Assembly (NCBI GenBank): GCA_001949185.1
Contig: BDGG01000004.1
Location: 1,172,278-1,236,277, forward strand
Direction: 5' to 3'
From: Ramazzottius varieornatus
Taxonomy: Eukaryota > Tardigrada > Eutardigrada > Parachela > Ramazzottiidae
Length of the DNA: 64,000 nucleotides
Shown here: piece by piece, positions 39,203 to 49,957 of the stretch
Numbering within the stretch: position 1 is the first letter of the stretch
Layout: every line of letters begins with the position of its first letter
Made by a program: the position numbers and the translations under genes
The notes under the pieces: generated by a model
The model's database searches: none
Told to the model about the DNA's origin: nothing
The model's input: the letters and a program-made list of their open reading frames with translations, nothing else

Positions 39203-41598
39203 ATGGCGGGGCAGCCATCGAAAGTGCTGCTTCGTCGTCATTTGATGAACGGCGACATGGAGGAACATCGTTTGCCAACCAGGATCATGGCTGAAAAATC
39301 TTCCATGGGTCGTCCTGGCTCAGCGGTCCCAAACGGACAAGCGTCAACCAAGCCCGCCGAACCAGCGCTAGACCTTAGAAATCCCATGCGTCTGGGGTGT
39401 ATCAAGTAAGTTGGTAATTATTCATACAGACAATATTTAAAATTAATAACGACTGTGTTAATGGAAAGTCGAATAATATGTTTAAACTGAAATGAAATTA
39501 TCGAAATTTATCTTTGCGTATATTCGTTCATCACAGATTCAAAGCCAGTTGGGTGGTGGATCCCGAAAGTATCGGCTACTACCGTTGGCTCTTCATCATC
39601 TTCTGGGCCATCCTCTACAATGTGCTGATGATACCGGCCCGAACAGTCTTCCGGGAGTTGAGCGAGCCAGACTACATGACAGCCTTCATAGTGTGCGACT
39701 ACGTGGCCGACTTCATCTACTTCCTGGACATTTTTGTCGAAATGTACTGCGGATATTTGGGCGAAGAACGGGTCTTGGTCCGCGAACCCCGCAAGCTTAT
39801 GAAACATTGGTGGCACACCAAGAAAGGCAAGCTGGACGTCTTCGCCCTGATACCGACGGATTTCGCCTTTCTAGCTACCGGGTTCGCTGTTCCCTATCCT
39901 TTCATCCGTATCAATCGCATTCTTAAGTACGGGCGCATCACCCAGTTTGCCCGGCGCACTGAAGGCAAAGTCCGCGCTGCCGACATTTTTCGACTTTGCG
40001 TGCTGGTTAGTTTTGGTTTATAATTTTGGATTTTCATTTGAGACGTGGACAAACGGTTTCATCCAGATCGCTGTTTCAAGTGGCGCGCGTTTTCGTTTTT
40101 ATAAGCTAAGTATGCGCCACTTGGCAAAATGATCCCGTTCCATTCACCTGTTAGCCGAAAATTCCATTGAATTTCTTTTCTTCCAGTTACTGCAGTGGAT
40201 CATACTGATGCATTTTTTCGCATGCCTCTACTACTTCATTAGCGAGGAAGTCGGGTTGAATTCGGATGGCTGGGTGTATCCGGGTGAAGCGTCTTGGCGG
40301 AAGGCAAACCCAGGAGAGACGAACGATGATGATTCGTTGTTCAGGAAGTACACCTGGTCTTTCTTCTTCTCCATGCATACGCTAACTATGATCGGCATCA
40401 CAAAGCAGCCCGAAAACGAATGGCAGTTTCTCTTCATGACAGCGAACCTGGTCGCTTCTGTCATGTTGTTCTCACAGATTCTCGGCAACGTGTCTCGTAA
40501 GCTATACTCAGTACACACCACTTACTTCCGGGTCGCCGCTCATTCTATAACGTTTTGTGTTGTGTCTCGTAGGTACAATCATCAACTTGAACATCCACGA
40601 AAATGAGTTCCGGGCAAAGATGGACGGAGTCAAGCGTTATATGGCCATGCGCAACGTACGTAGAGATTCCTTAAAGAAAGTGATCTTTGGTTGAGGGAAA
40701 TTGTATGGAATACTGTATTTGTAGATTGGCGCAGAACTGCAGCAGCGTATCATCAACTACTACGAGTACCAGTGGACTAACGGGCAAACCATCGATGAGC
40801 GAGAAGCTGTGGCGTGTTTGCCCGATAAGCTGCAGGCCGAGATCGCCATGAAGGTCCACTTGGAGACTCTTAAGCATGTCCGAATTTTTCAAGGTGTTGA
40901 AGCCGGCTTATTGGCTGACTTGGTACTTAAACTGAAGCTTCAGGTGCGTATCAGGAAGGACTTTTTCCCCACTTAGAGTAAACTGGGAAGGCCATACTTT
41001 GCAGGTCTTTAGCCCGGGGGACTATATCTGCCGGAAGGGCGACATCGGCAAAGAACTGTACATAGTCAAGCGCGGCTGCTTGGAGGTGGTCTCCGATGCC
41101 GGCGACTTTGTTTTCGCTACCATCGGCGAAGGTTCGGTCTTCGGCGAGATCAGCATCCTGAACATTGTCGGTATCAAGTCGGGCAACCGACGAACAGCCA
41201 ACGTCCGGTCCATCGGTTACAGCGACCTCTTCTGCTTGTCGAAAGAAGATCTGTGGGATGCTTTGCGCGAGTACCCGGAAGGCAAGAACAAGATGCTCGA
41301 ACTGGGAAAACAACTCTTGATCAAAGATAATTTACTGGACACCGAGGCTGCCGATCGGGAAGCTCAGCGCCACACACAGTTTCTGGACAAGCTGGAACAT
41401 GTGGAGAGCGGGGTGGACGAACTGCAGACGCGCTTGGCTCGTCTCATCGCTGAGCGGGCGAGTTCCAACCTCAAGCTACAACGTCGGCTGGACCAGCTGG
41501 ATAAGCTGGAACAGCTTCATCGGCAGCAGTTAGCAGAGCTCCAGAAAAGTAGAAACGAGCCTGAAAAATCTTCTGAACCATCGGCTCGAACAGCATGA
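39203..41598 (+). CDS. Cyclic-nucleotide-gated cation channel subunit (A-like)
   Basis: Six exons, 39203-39405, 39537-40005, 40187-40496, 40573-40655, 40725-40943 and 41005-41598, give 625 residues. S1 to S6 helices are present (WLFIIFWAILYNVLMI; CDYVADFIYFLDIFVEMY; KLDVFALIPTDFAFL; S4 around INRILKYGRI; LLQWIILMHFFACLYYF; NLVASVMLFSQILGN). The C-linker (KRYMAMRN...AEIAMKVHL) is followed by a cNMP-binding domain with FSPGDYICRKGDIGKE, the phosphate-binding cassette FGEISIL (about 474) and RRTA (about 490). A C-terminal coiled coil like the A-subunit CLZ follows (DKLEHVESGVDELQTRLARL). It should be a plasma-membrane channel opened by cGMP or cAMP in sensory cells. The pore reads TMIGITKQPE (about 292-301) where A subunits have TIGETPPP, so the selectivity glutamate is replaced by isoleucine. 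The CNBD and CLZ are A-type, so this may be a modulatory subunit. Confidence 0.92.
40044..40150. mobile_element. Palindromic GTGGCGCAC element, copy 3 (CNG intron 2)
   Basis: The core TTCAAGTGGCGCGCG faces ATGCGCCACTTGG across about 25 bases, with CCAGATCGCTG and AAATGATCCCG outside. Left outer end is GTGGACAAACGG. The right outer end is poorly defined. It lies in an intron. Confidence 0.62.
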
Positions 41599-42224
41599 GG
41601 CCACAATTACCATACACCGCAAGCGTGGTCGTCTGTCACTGCGAACCGCGAAACCGTAGCTGCTGGTCCTTCATTCTCGGTCGCGTTGTTTGATTCGAAT
41701 TGTGCACATGGCTTGCAAGACGTTCTTTACGTGTTTTGATAGTTGGAGCTTTATATCAAGGCGAAGCTTTACTGGAAAATCAACTCACGAAACTCTGGAA
41801 TGTTTAGTTTCAATTTTCATCAAGGTCGCTGCTCTTGCTGCTGATTTTGCGTTTCCCCATATTGATCCCTTTTGCACAAGCGACGCACGGTCACGCACGG
41901 TCACGCGCGGCACGCACGATAATGAAGTCGTATTCTTTGGATGTTTGGACAGTCTCGCTCTAGACGGTCCCTCCTTATCGGCAGTACCACCTTTATCGGT
42001 GTTCTAGGGTGCAGGCGCCGCAGCAGAATCTTTCCTAAAACCGCTCATCGAAAGTCAAGGCAAAGCTAACGCCGCCTGTAACGGGGTTATCCGGCTGTGA
42101 CGTCAGCGAGTGCTATCGAGTACGGTGGGACAAATCTTGATTTTTGAATTCATTCCGTAGCTTTAGCCGAGCTTTTCGTCCTTTGTCAGCGTTTCTTAAA
42201 TCGCCATTTCCCAGTTCATACTAG
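41599..42224. other. Spacer between the CNG gene and the TGN38-like gene
   Basis: This must hold the CNG 3' UTR and the unidentified first exon (with signal peptide) of the downstream gene. A short tandem repeat of CGCACGGTCA occurs near 41882-41903. A hydrophobic frame (SLLLLLILRFPILIPFAQA, about 41825-41890) resembles a signal peptide but has no in-frame ATG before an upstream stop. Confidence 0.4.
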
Positions 42225-43810
42225 GAGCAGCCTTCCTTCGACCTCAATCTTCGAGTACGGGCTTCACAATGCAGACCGCGGACGACACGAACTAGCCAAC
42301 TTGCTTCGCCTGTACGTGCACAGTCAACCAAAGACGTTCTATCTGCACTTCCGGTCGTCTCTGGACAATCGTCAACCTGCCAAGATCAGCGTCTTCGGTA
42401 CGTTCCATGTGCCATACCTGAGCATCTAATTCTACGAAGATGACCAACCATCCAAGGAGCTGCCACGTTGTATCTAGTGCTCTTTCGTCGATCGCTAGCC
42501 GAGCTATTTGCGCTTTCGTTGCCTTTCTGTGCCTTTCAGTCCATATATCTTCCAGGTAGGTTGTGCTGTCCTCTGAATCGAACATATAGACTGCGATCAT
42601 CATCACACATATTTATGCTTTTAGTGCGCCTCCAACACCGATCCCACTTGAACCGAGGTCGAAACTGCCTGCCGATGCCACGACCAACAACTCGCTCACA
42701 TCTCCCAGTACGATAAACGCTGAAAGTCTTCTCTTTGGCCTGCCTGCGTCGGTTGCTTCTGGTCCCGTTCCCGTTCCCGGTGTCAGCGAAGATGCCATGA
42801 GTGCAGCAAAGAATAGTCCCCAGCCCGTACCAGTAGACTCTGGAACAATCCCAGTTGAGAATAAGAGAATAGACGGCACGGCTTCGAAAGACGGCACGCC
42901 CTTAACGGCCAGCACGGCCTCGAATGGCACTCTGCTCCAGATTATTAAGTCCACGATTGCAGGTTTAAATCTCATTCATCCAAACGAGACGACTTCGATC
43001 ACGACACAAACCACAATCACCACGAGTAGTACAACTCAAACTACACTAATATCGAACACAGCATCAACAACAACGATCACGACAGAAAAGAAGGAAGTCG
43101 ACGCCGCAGAGGGGAAGCAGATGCCGGCACCTGACGTCAAGGCTGCGCCCGAGAGTAAAGCCAAGGCCTCCGAGACTGCAGCCAAGCTTCCGGTCAGTGA
43201 CGACTTCGACGCAGAACTGAAGAATGAACCCAGAGACGAGGCTAATAAGGGTCGTGGTGGGGGAGCAGACGAAGAAGGGGAGGAAGAGAATATGGATACC
43301 GAAGACTCGCCTTTAGCCGGCGGCAGCATCCCTAATGAACGAGAGCGCGCGCAAAAACCGATAAAGCACGAGGAAAAATTCGTGGGTGGCTCCGCGAACG
43401 AAAGAAAGAAGCCTACTAACGAGGAAGAACATAATGTCTTGGGATACCTTGTCATGTTCCTCTTTGGATCGGTTGTTCTACTGCTCTTCTGGAGAAGAAG
43501 GCAAAGGGTAATGACAAAGTGATCTGAAATGTGGGCAAACGAATGGAACCGGATCGCTGTTTCAAGTGGCGCACCTTTTCGTTGTTACTGGCCGGAAGTC
43601 TGAGCCACTTTGGAAAATAATCTGTTTTAGATTTGGTTCAGATTCCTTACCCACGCTCCATATCTCGCTGGAGATCAAACTAATAGGAAAGTTATCTTCT
43701 CGTAGATTTTGGCATACATAGTGGAAGGACGCCGTACGAACGGCAGAAGAAGGACGAATGGAGCGTCAGCACAGTACCGGAAACTGAAAACTGGCGAGGA
43801 CGATGAATAG
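42225..43810 (+). CDS. TGN38/TGOLN-like trans-Golgi network membrane protein (5' end not found)
   Basis: Four exons join in phase: 42225-42397, a 16-base micro-exon 42540-42555, 42625-43507 and 43706-43810. The luminal part is Pro-, Ser- and Thr-rich (TTTITTSSTTQTT, TTTITT) and then acidic, a mucin-like composition. One membrane helix follows (YLVMFLFGSVVLLLFW), then a short basic tail. The tail RILAYIVEGRRTNGRRRTN...AQYRKLKTGEDDE resembles the vertebrate TGN38/46 tail, with an aligned basic EGRR/EGKR segment and a Tyr-based YRKL sorting signal matching the YQRL position. TGN38 cycles between the trans-Golgi and plasma membrane through that signal. The first exon (GLHNADRGRHELANLLRLY) has no domain I can name. 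If the last intron is not removed, the frame stops at 43522 just after the basic stop-transfer residues. The assignment rests mainly on tail and layout. Confidence 0.68.
43531..43655. mobile_element. Palindromic GTGGCGCAC element, copy 4 (last intron of TGN38-like gene)
   Basis: This is the clearest copy for the outer ends: GTGGGCAAACGAATGGAACC opens it and GGTTCAGATTCCTTACCCAC closes it, as imperfect inverted repeats. The core TTCAAGTGGCGCAC is paired with a decayed GAGCCACTTTGG. It occupies most of the 198-bp intron. Confidence 0.66.
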
Positions 43811-44369
43811 GTGAGAAAGTGCCAGTCAAACATTCTGACCAAGTCAGTAACTGACATGCAGAATGAAACTCTCAGCAAAGCACAGAAAGAGAAGGATAAA
43901 GCAAGCTGTCAAAGATTTGACTCGGTTGTCTACAAAATATCTTTTTTTGGGAACGAATTCAGGATATTATTGATATGTAGGATGGTAATTCGAGCGGGTT
44001 TTCTTGTGATACGGGCTTTACTATCTTAGCTACTTTGATTTGTCTTTAATTTGATGCCTGGATCTTTCAGCTCAAATGTCCCACCGCGAGGCGGTTTACG
44101 TGGGTAGCATCAGAAGAACAGTCTGAGTCTTCCGCACCGATAGTCACGCGCTAACTATATTATGTTCTTTTTGTTATCCATTTATATTTACGGCTGTCGT
44201 TTTTTCAGTCATGTTATGTTGTTGGGTCGTCAGTTAACCTGAAAGTAAAGTATCATCCCGGGAAGGAATACCTTCAGTACTGGCTTTAAAAATTTTCGAA
44301 ACGAATTTCGAAAGAAAGTAGAATGATGTTCTGGCACACGTTCAAAAATGATTGTGGCGCTTGTTTGGG
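43811..44369. other. Convergent 3' flanks of TGN38-like and synaptotagmin genes
   Basis: This should contain both 3' UTRs. No gene or structured repeat is seen. Confidence 0.45.
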
Positions 44370-47300
44370 TTAGGAGGTCTCCGTGAAAAGAGACAGAGTG
44401 TGCCACTGTTGGATATGTTCCTTCTCATTCTGCATAGCTTCTTGCCAGTGCTCCAGCTCCTTTCCGCGGGCAAACATGAAGCCGCCGAGTAGTACTCGTC
44501 CCAGGCTTTTCTGACCTGCAATACAAGGCTTAGTGGAGAAAAAGCAACAAAACTGATTGACTGTATTAAAATCAGCTAACCATTAGGACTGTTGGCAATT
44601 TCGGCATTGAAGTCTAGCGAGACGCTTTCGCACAACCGCGGCAATAACTTGAACTGGAAAGATTCGTTAAACTGCGGGTCGATCTGGTTCTTGACCAGCT
44701 GTGTCTTTTTGCGCTTCAGAACGCGGCTTTGATGCATCAAGCGAACCCTCACCAACGAATCTAGAGAAGATTTAGCAAAGGTGAGTAAGCGAAGGTGTCG
44801 GTGAGCAGGTTAGGGTTACCAGCGGCTTTGCCTGTCTCGCCGATTCGGAAGTTCTTGCCTTCCACGACGTTTACCTGCGGATAAAATTACAATCATGGGC
44901 ATAAGCGGAGAAGAACGTTATCCTTACAGTCAAACGTTGGAGATCAGAGTTATAACAAAGCGATATTAGAAGTTCGCCGCGACTGCTCGGAGAAGGTATC
45001 TAAAATAGAAAGATTATGGACTACGAGGCTCTGTCAAACTACCTTCAGGAAACTTACGTCGGAGACTACACTTTGCAGATCACGGTAGATGGTGGGATTA
45101 CGATCCGAGTCAACGTTGAAGTCACTCAGAGGCAAGATGACGTATCCCAGTAGGTTGTGCTTTTTGCGCCGGTCAATGTCAAAGACCGTCAGTTTGAGGG
45201 TTCGTTGCTGGATAGCCTTGGCTGTGACAGGGAAGACGAAGGGTTCGTCAAAGCGCGGATTGACCGTCTTCCGCTTGACCTTGCTCTGTAGTGTCCGTCG
45301 TTCGTCGGGAAGAAGACAGACCCTACCAAACAATAAAATCGATAATCGTGAAAGTAATGTAGGCGGGTCGTGATCCCTTTCGGGCATGAGTGAAAAGTCC
45401 TTGATCACACCTGACAAAAGGATCGCACGGGGATTTGTCAGGTCGGCATGGGAGATTCTTCCCCTTCACCAAAGTGACAACAAGCTTTTCGCACTCTCGC
45501 TCGAACGACAGCCGAAGCCATATCCGTCCCAAATGGTCCTCGGGGAAGGAAGACGTTTCATCACCGTCCAAGCTTTGGTACAAAGCTGGGTCAATACTGC
45601 CATAATCCTTCAGCTTCAATTCTGTCAAAACCAAAACATAGAAATTGGCTCTTTATAAGAATGCCGAAGCTTGATTTTAACCCTTGATCTTTGACGTACA
45701 TAAATCCAAAGGATTTAGGACAGGGTGTTAAATCAATTGCGGGCTGAGCAAATGAACTGTTCAAGGTGTTTTCCCAATTGGCGCACTGTTTCAGCCAAGA
45801 ACAACAAGTATGTGCGCCGGTTGAGATAACGATCTGGTTCAACTCATCTGCCCGGCTCTCAAATTTCATTTACGGCCTTTTCAGTGGCCTCCCTTGTTTC
45901 GTGATTCTGTTCGGTACCAATACAGGCTAGCCGGGATATTAAACATACTTTGTCTGACTGCAGGAGAAGAGTGACGAAGACAATGATCGCGTGTCGGCAC
46001 GACGAAGGGTGGGATGCCGACCAGATGAGAATGAGGGGTATCTGGCGTGGAAGCGGAAGAACCGGCAGAAAAGCCGAGAGTGCGAAGAGGATTGGTCAGA
46101 AGGTTGGAAGAAAACTCGAGACTTCCTTTGAGCGATGTAGACATGGTTGACATGGGCGATAAATCCATTGAGGTCTTTGGTAAATCCATTCTGCATAATG
46201 AAAAAAGCCGGTACAGTAACTAGTATTGATAAAAGACACTGCCTTCGTTATTAAAATATTCTCCAAGACGTCGGTGATAATCTGAATATTTCAACATCTA
46301 TTAGTATAGGTAAGCGCAAGATTACAGGAAATCTGGGCCGGATACACAACGGACATTCCTGTTTCTTCGTACAATCACGATTCGACCTCTTTCGTGATGT
46401 GTCGCTGCATATCTACTCAGGCCTTGGTAGGATGCTTCCAGAAATTACTAGGGCCTCTGGCCATATGTGGTACTCATTACGGATAGAAGCTTGCCTAATT
46501 ATAACCCAACCTGGATGACGGGCATCCTCACACGTACAGACAATGACGGAAATCAAACCTTCAGGCTTCGAAATGATTGCACCATATGCAAACTATCCAT
46601 GAGTAACAATATCAGAACTAAAATTTTTCCTTCATTCATATTTCGTACTGGACGAAGTAGAGCTTGAGGATCCAAGGCTACTGAATACCCACGCGCGTCA
46701 CCATCCCAGGTTGCCGGCGACCTTGGGGACCCAGAAGTACCGATTCTGGGACAGTATCATAATAATCGCTTGGATGGAGCATTGTATACCGTCGCTTGGG
46801 AGCCTGGGACTGGAGGATCTGTGAGAAATTATGGTCCATAAAGCCACCTGTTCGTCAACAAGCATTCTCCAATCGCAGAGAAACTGATACCGTTGTGGGT
46901 TCTCATATTGCTGCACCGGTAGTTTCCAACTTGATCAGTTTCAAGCCTATCTGTGGTACAGATTGCGATCAGCTGACGTGCAGGAAATCTTCCAGGGTTT
47001 CCTAGGGCTTCCGAAGCTACTCAACGCCGACACACCTAGGCTCGATTACTGACGACAAGAAAAACTAACCGCACAAGTGTTTTTCCTTTTAGCTTTGTTG
47101 ACCAAACATCAACAGATCTTCAGCACGATTGAAGTGAGGTGCAAGGATCTGAAGATTTCGGACTTCCGGCTCGCATGACAGCTTAATGCATGTTCACAAG
47201 AGCGTTTCTGACAGCACAAACCGGAAGCCAAGTTAGGCGTCAGAAACTTACCGAGCAGCAGAAAGTCCAGACCGTAGCACCGTCCCCGACATGGCGAGTC

Positions 47301-47472
47301 CTTTGTACAATGCAGTGCTGAGGTTCTGGGTCGCTGACGTATCGGCGTTTCTTAGCGACCCGGATGAGCCACTCCTATTCTCTTCCGACTCATTCTTAAC
47401 CTCGTCGTCTTCCTCATCGGATTCAAGCCACATCCTCGATAGTCGCTCACTAGAAATTAATGTCTTGGTCAT
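44370..47472 (-). CDS. Synaptotagmin-family protein with tandem C2 domains
   Basis: Eight exons join in phase: 47472-47252, 46190-45949, 45621-45411, 45322-45058, 44999-44928, 44874-44820, 44760-44581 and 44515-44370, for 463 residues. An acidic, Ser-rich N-terminal region (ESDEEDDEVKNESEE) carries no membrane helix in the exons found. C2A runs from GRIWLRLSFE through KGKNLP, CDPFVR, KVKRKTVNPRFDEPFVF and LTVFDIDRRKKHNLLGYV. C2B runs from RGELLISLCYNSDLQRLTV to the usual terminal helix (LEHWQEAMQNEKEHIQQWH). C2A keeps three aspartates of the calcium loops (CDPF and FDID) but has Asn at the KKHN position. C2B lacks the acidic pair in loop 3 (SLDFNAEIANS), so it is probably calcium-independent. 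The closest layout is that of the atypical synaptotagmins (12, 17 and 14/16 type), acting in membrane trafficking. An upstream exon with a membrane anchor cannot be excluded. Confidence 0.85.
45741..45854. mobile_element. Palindromic GTGGCGCAC element, copy 5 (synaptotagmin intron 2)
   Basis: The core CCAATTGGCGCAC faces GTGCGCCGGTTGAG, with AACGATCTGGTTC outside. The left outer part GAGCAAATGAACTG matches copy 6. It lies in an intron. Confidence 0.6.
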
Positions 47473-48084
47473 AACCTATGGACTGATTAAAGGTCGGCGG
47501 ACCCATTAACGGTGGATCAGTTTAGACGATACTAACAGTCTCATCCGGTTATATGATAATTAGAGCTGTTCGATCACGGCGGTGCTTTAGGGAAACGTAT
47601 CCTTGCCGATTAGGGCTTGATGGCACTAAAATAAAAATGCAGCAGTAAAGAAAGTCGTAAAGCTATAGGATAATGATGACCTGCGTGCTGGAACGATATC
47701 CGGGCACCATCGGATGATATTACTACTCGTAATGCATGTACCTTCGTGTTTTTATAATGTCTTTTCCTTGACCGGCGTGGGAGACGATGGCATGATCTTG
47801 TTAAAGCTGCATTGGCGGAAGTGTCTATTTCCGGTCCCTCCCATTCGGTCTGGATCTTCCTACTAGTTTTCTCCAGTATGTTACGTAGGCCTGCTGTGAG
47901 CTTTATTCCTTTAATCTTTCCTGGCCACGCTTTACGTGCACCGGGCTATGATAATCCTTTGACCGACATTCAGTCTGCAACCAGACAAATGAACACACGA
48001 TAAGATTAAAAAAATAAAAACGAAATTGTCACATTTGGAAAACCATGGAAAGTCTGTACGATGTGAGAGACCAGAGATGGCACT
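47473..48084. other. Spacer between synaptotagmin and Salvador
   Basis: About 600 bp, expected to contain the synaptotagmin promoter and Salvador 3' UTR. Nothing else is recognised. Confidence 0.4.
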
Positions 48085-49341
48085 TCAGAGAGAAGTCAGC
48101 TGCCGCATCTCCATTTGTCGTTTCAGCGCTGCTCGGTACGCTTCATAACTGCTGACAATGCGCTCGTTTTCTTGCCGGAACAAACCGTTCATCATGGCCA
48201 GATGATCGTGCAATTCGGACAGACTGAAGTTCTCCCATTTCAGCTTGTGGTCGGAAGACGCTGGTAACCGAGCATATGCCTGTAGCCAGTCCGGGATCTC
48301 TTCCGTGTTTCGGAACTTGTTGGGAGGTACCAAGTGCTGTATGCTGGAACCTCGGGAAGGACTAGAGTGTAAGCTACTGGAGGACTCGCTACCACGAGAA
48401 GGTTCCTTGAACCGGTCAGCGTAACTGGGCGCAGGAAGCATCCAGTGGGTTGTTTTTGTGTTGTGGTCGATGTAGTACCTTCTTCCTCCGGGAGTATAGT
48501 CTACCATCCATCCTGGAGGAAGAGGCTCGTTCGAAAGACCTTCCCTCGAGTTTCCCTCGCGCCTGGAGAAAACACCATTGGGAGCACCAAGACCCGCATC
48601 GGACCACGCCGCACTGCCCCTGCTACCCGGCAGTCCACCCAAGGTCGTGCTTGATGCCCCCGCAAAAGCTAATTTCCCCTGTGGAGGGGCGATGGGGTTG
48701 AACAGCCTTTTCTCAACAGGCTGGAAACTGCCTCTTCTTCCCTTCTCCGCTACGGCTTCTCCCAAAGTTGGGTTTCTGTTATACTTATTCAGGTTTGCAG
48801 GTTCAGATTGCTGTTCGCAGTTGGGACAATGATGAAAGGCAGTGGCGAAGTGAGTGGTGTTCCTATAAAGAGGGCTGATGACCGAGTCGAGGGAGGAGGG
48901 AGTGACGCGACCAAAGCTGGACTGCGAGCGACTCCCAATGTCATGAGACGACGCCAAGCTGAGTCCAGGAGTGTTCAAGGACCAAGCGCTGCCTCCGAGA
49001 GATCGAGTTACAGGTCGTGAAAGAGGAGAACGGGAAGTCCGAGGAAATTCTTGGTTGAAATGCTGGTTGGGAGTGATGGACGGCGCAGAGTTGATTCGAC
49101 CTGCATAACGCGATTGGGGTCCAGCTTGCGGGTTGAGCGGGGACGTTAGACCGAGGAGGTGGAGCGGCTGAGGTTGGGTACGTCGTTGGAAGTTGACTTC
49201 GTGTCGTGGGCTGTGGTAATAGTTGACAGGATTACCATTGCTCCCTGGAATGGACGATGGATCGCGCTTGACGTAGGAGCCAGCTAACCCATCAGACTTG
49301 CTGCCCAGCTTGCTGTCCTTCTTTCGTGAAAGCATTTTCAT
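48085..49341 (-). CDS. SAV1: Salvador (SAV1), Hippo pathway scaffold
   Basis: One long exon encodes 418 residues from MKMLSRKK; the next ATG (49335) gives MLSRKK, the exact start of vertebrate SAV1. An acceptor at about 49351 implies at least one 5' exon, probably UTR. The N-terminal half is Ser/Pro-rich and low in conservation. One WW domain is present ([11 protein letters not shown]...[12 protein letters not shown], about residues 274-303), matching the first WW of SAV1. The second WW seen in fly and human proteins is absent; it would directly follow but is replaced by a Ser-rich stretch. The C-terminus has the conserved [14 protein letters not shown] box and the SARAH coiled coil ([19 protein letters not shown] to [10 protein letters not shown]), which pairs with the Hippo/MST kinase. 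The protein promotes Hippo-dependent phosphorylation of Warts and Yorkie. The SARAH and WW domains make identification secure. Confidence 0.93.
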   Translation of the reverse strand: MKMLSRKKDSKLGSKSDGLAGSYVKRDPSSIPGSNGNPVNYYHSPRHEVNFQRRTQPQPLHLLGLTSPLNPQAGPQSRYAGRINSAPSITPNQHFNQEFPRTSRSPLSRPVTRSLGGSAWSLNTPGLSLASSHDIGSRSQSSFGRVTPSSLDSVISPLYRNTTHFATAFHHCPNCEQQSEPANLNKYNRNPTLGEAVAEKGRRGSFQPVEKRLFNPIAPPQGKLAFAGASSTTLGGLPGSRGSAAWSDAGLGAPNGVFSRREGNSREGLSNEPLPPGWMVDYTPGGRRYYIDHNTKTTHWMLPAPSYADRFKEPSRGSESSSSLHSSPSRGSSIQHLVPPNKFRNTEEIPDWLQAYARLPASSDHKLKWENFSLSELHDHLAMMNGLFRQENERIVSSYEAYRAALKRQMEMRQLTSL

Positions 49342-49957
49342 CTTTTCCACCTGCAAGAAAAGAACATTGTCAGATATTCAGGACTGGGAAGTTCCGGACA
49401 CAGGAGAGAGGGAAATTAATGTCCGAATTCCAAACAGCGCAACAGGTAGTTTCGATGTGTAGTCAATCAGCAAAATCAACTCACTCCTACTTTATTGTTG
49501 TTGTTAAGTTGTCATGTCAGCCTTGACATCTCTATGTCCAATGTATGACATAACATGCCTGGATTCCGGGTGGCGCTACGGTGCAGGAGTCAACAAGGAC
49601 AGCACTACAGTAGAGGACAGCTTTCGAGATCTCAGAAACATCTGTTCCTGGTTCCACGGCTTCTAATTGAAATAGCTTAGAACGGAAGGTAGGGAAATCC
49701 TAAAAGGAGGTAGCCATTACTTTCTCAGTGAACCGTGGTCAGTTAATGAAAGTTTCTGCGTGTCATTATAATGATCACAATTTGAATTTTATTACAGGAA
49801 CAAGACGCTTTACGGCAGGACACAGTCTTTCGAGACCAGCCTCTCCTGCACTCGATCCAAAAATTAAAACCTTACGGTAAACCCTTACTCATTTTGCCTT
49901 CTGACCTTTGGCCCTCGCCAAGAAAACGTAACAGGGTTGTCAGATTTTTTATTCTGC
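49342..49957. other. Head-to-head spacer between Salvador and the zipper-gene candidate
   Basis: This likely holds a Salvador 5' UTR exon and promoter. No coding exon is recognised. Confidence 0.4.

Noticed and set aside
41690-42007. 106-codon frame before the TGN38-like gene and a nearby signal-peptide-like frame
   Set aside because: The 106-codon frame has no homology and no splice continuity to 42225. The hydrophobic frame is closed by an upstream stop with no ATG.
43036-43455. Minus-strand frame opposite the TGN38-like luminal exon
   Set aside because: Shadow of Thr/Ser/Glu-rich coding on the plus strand.
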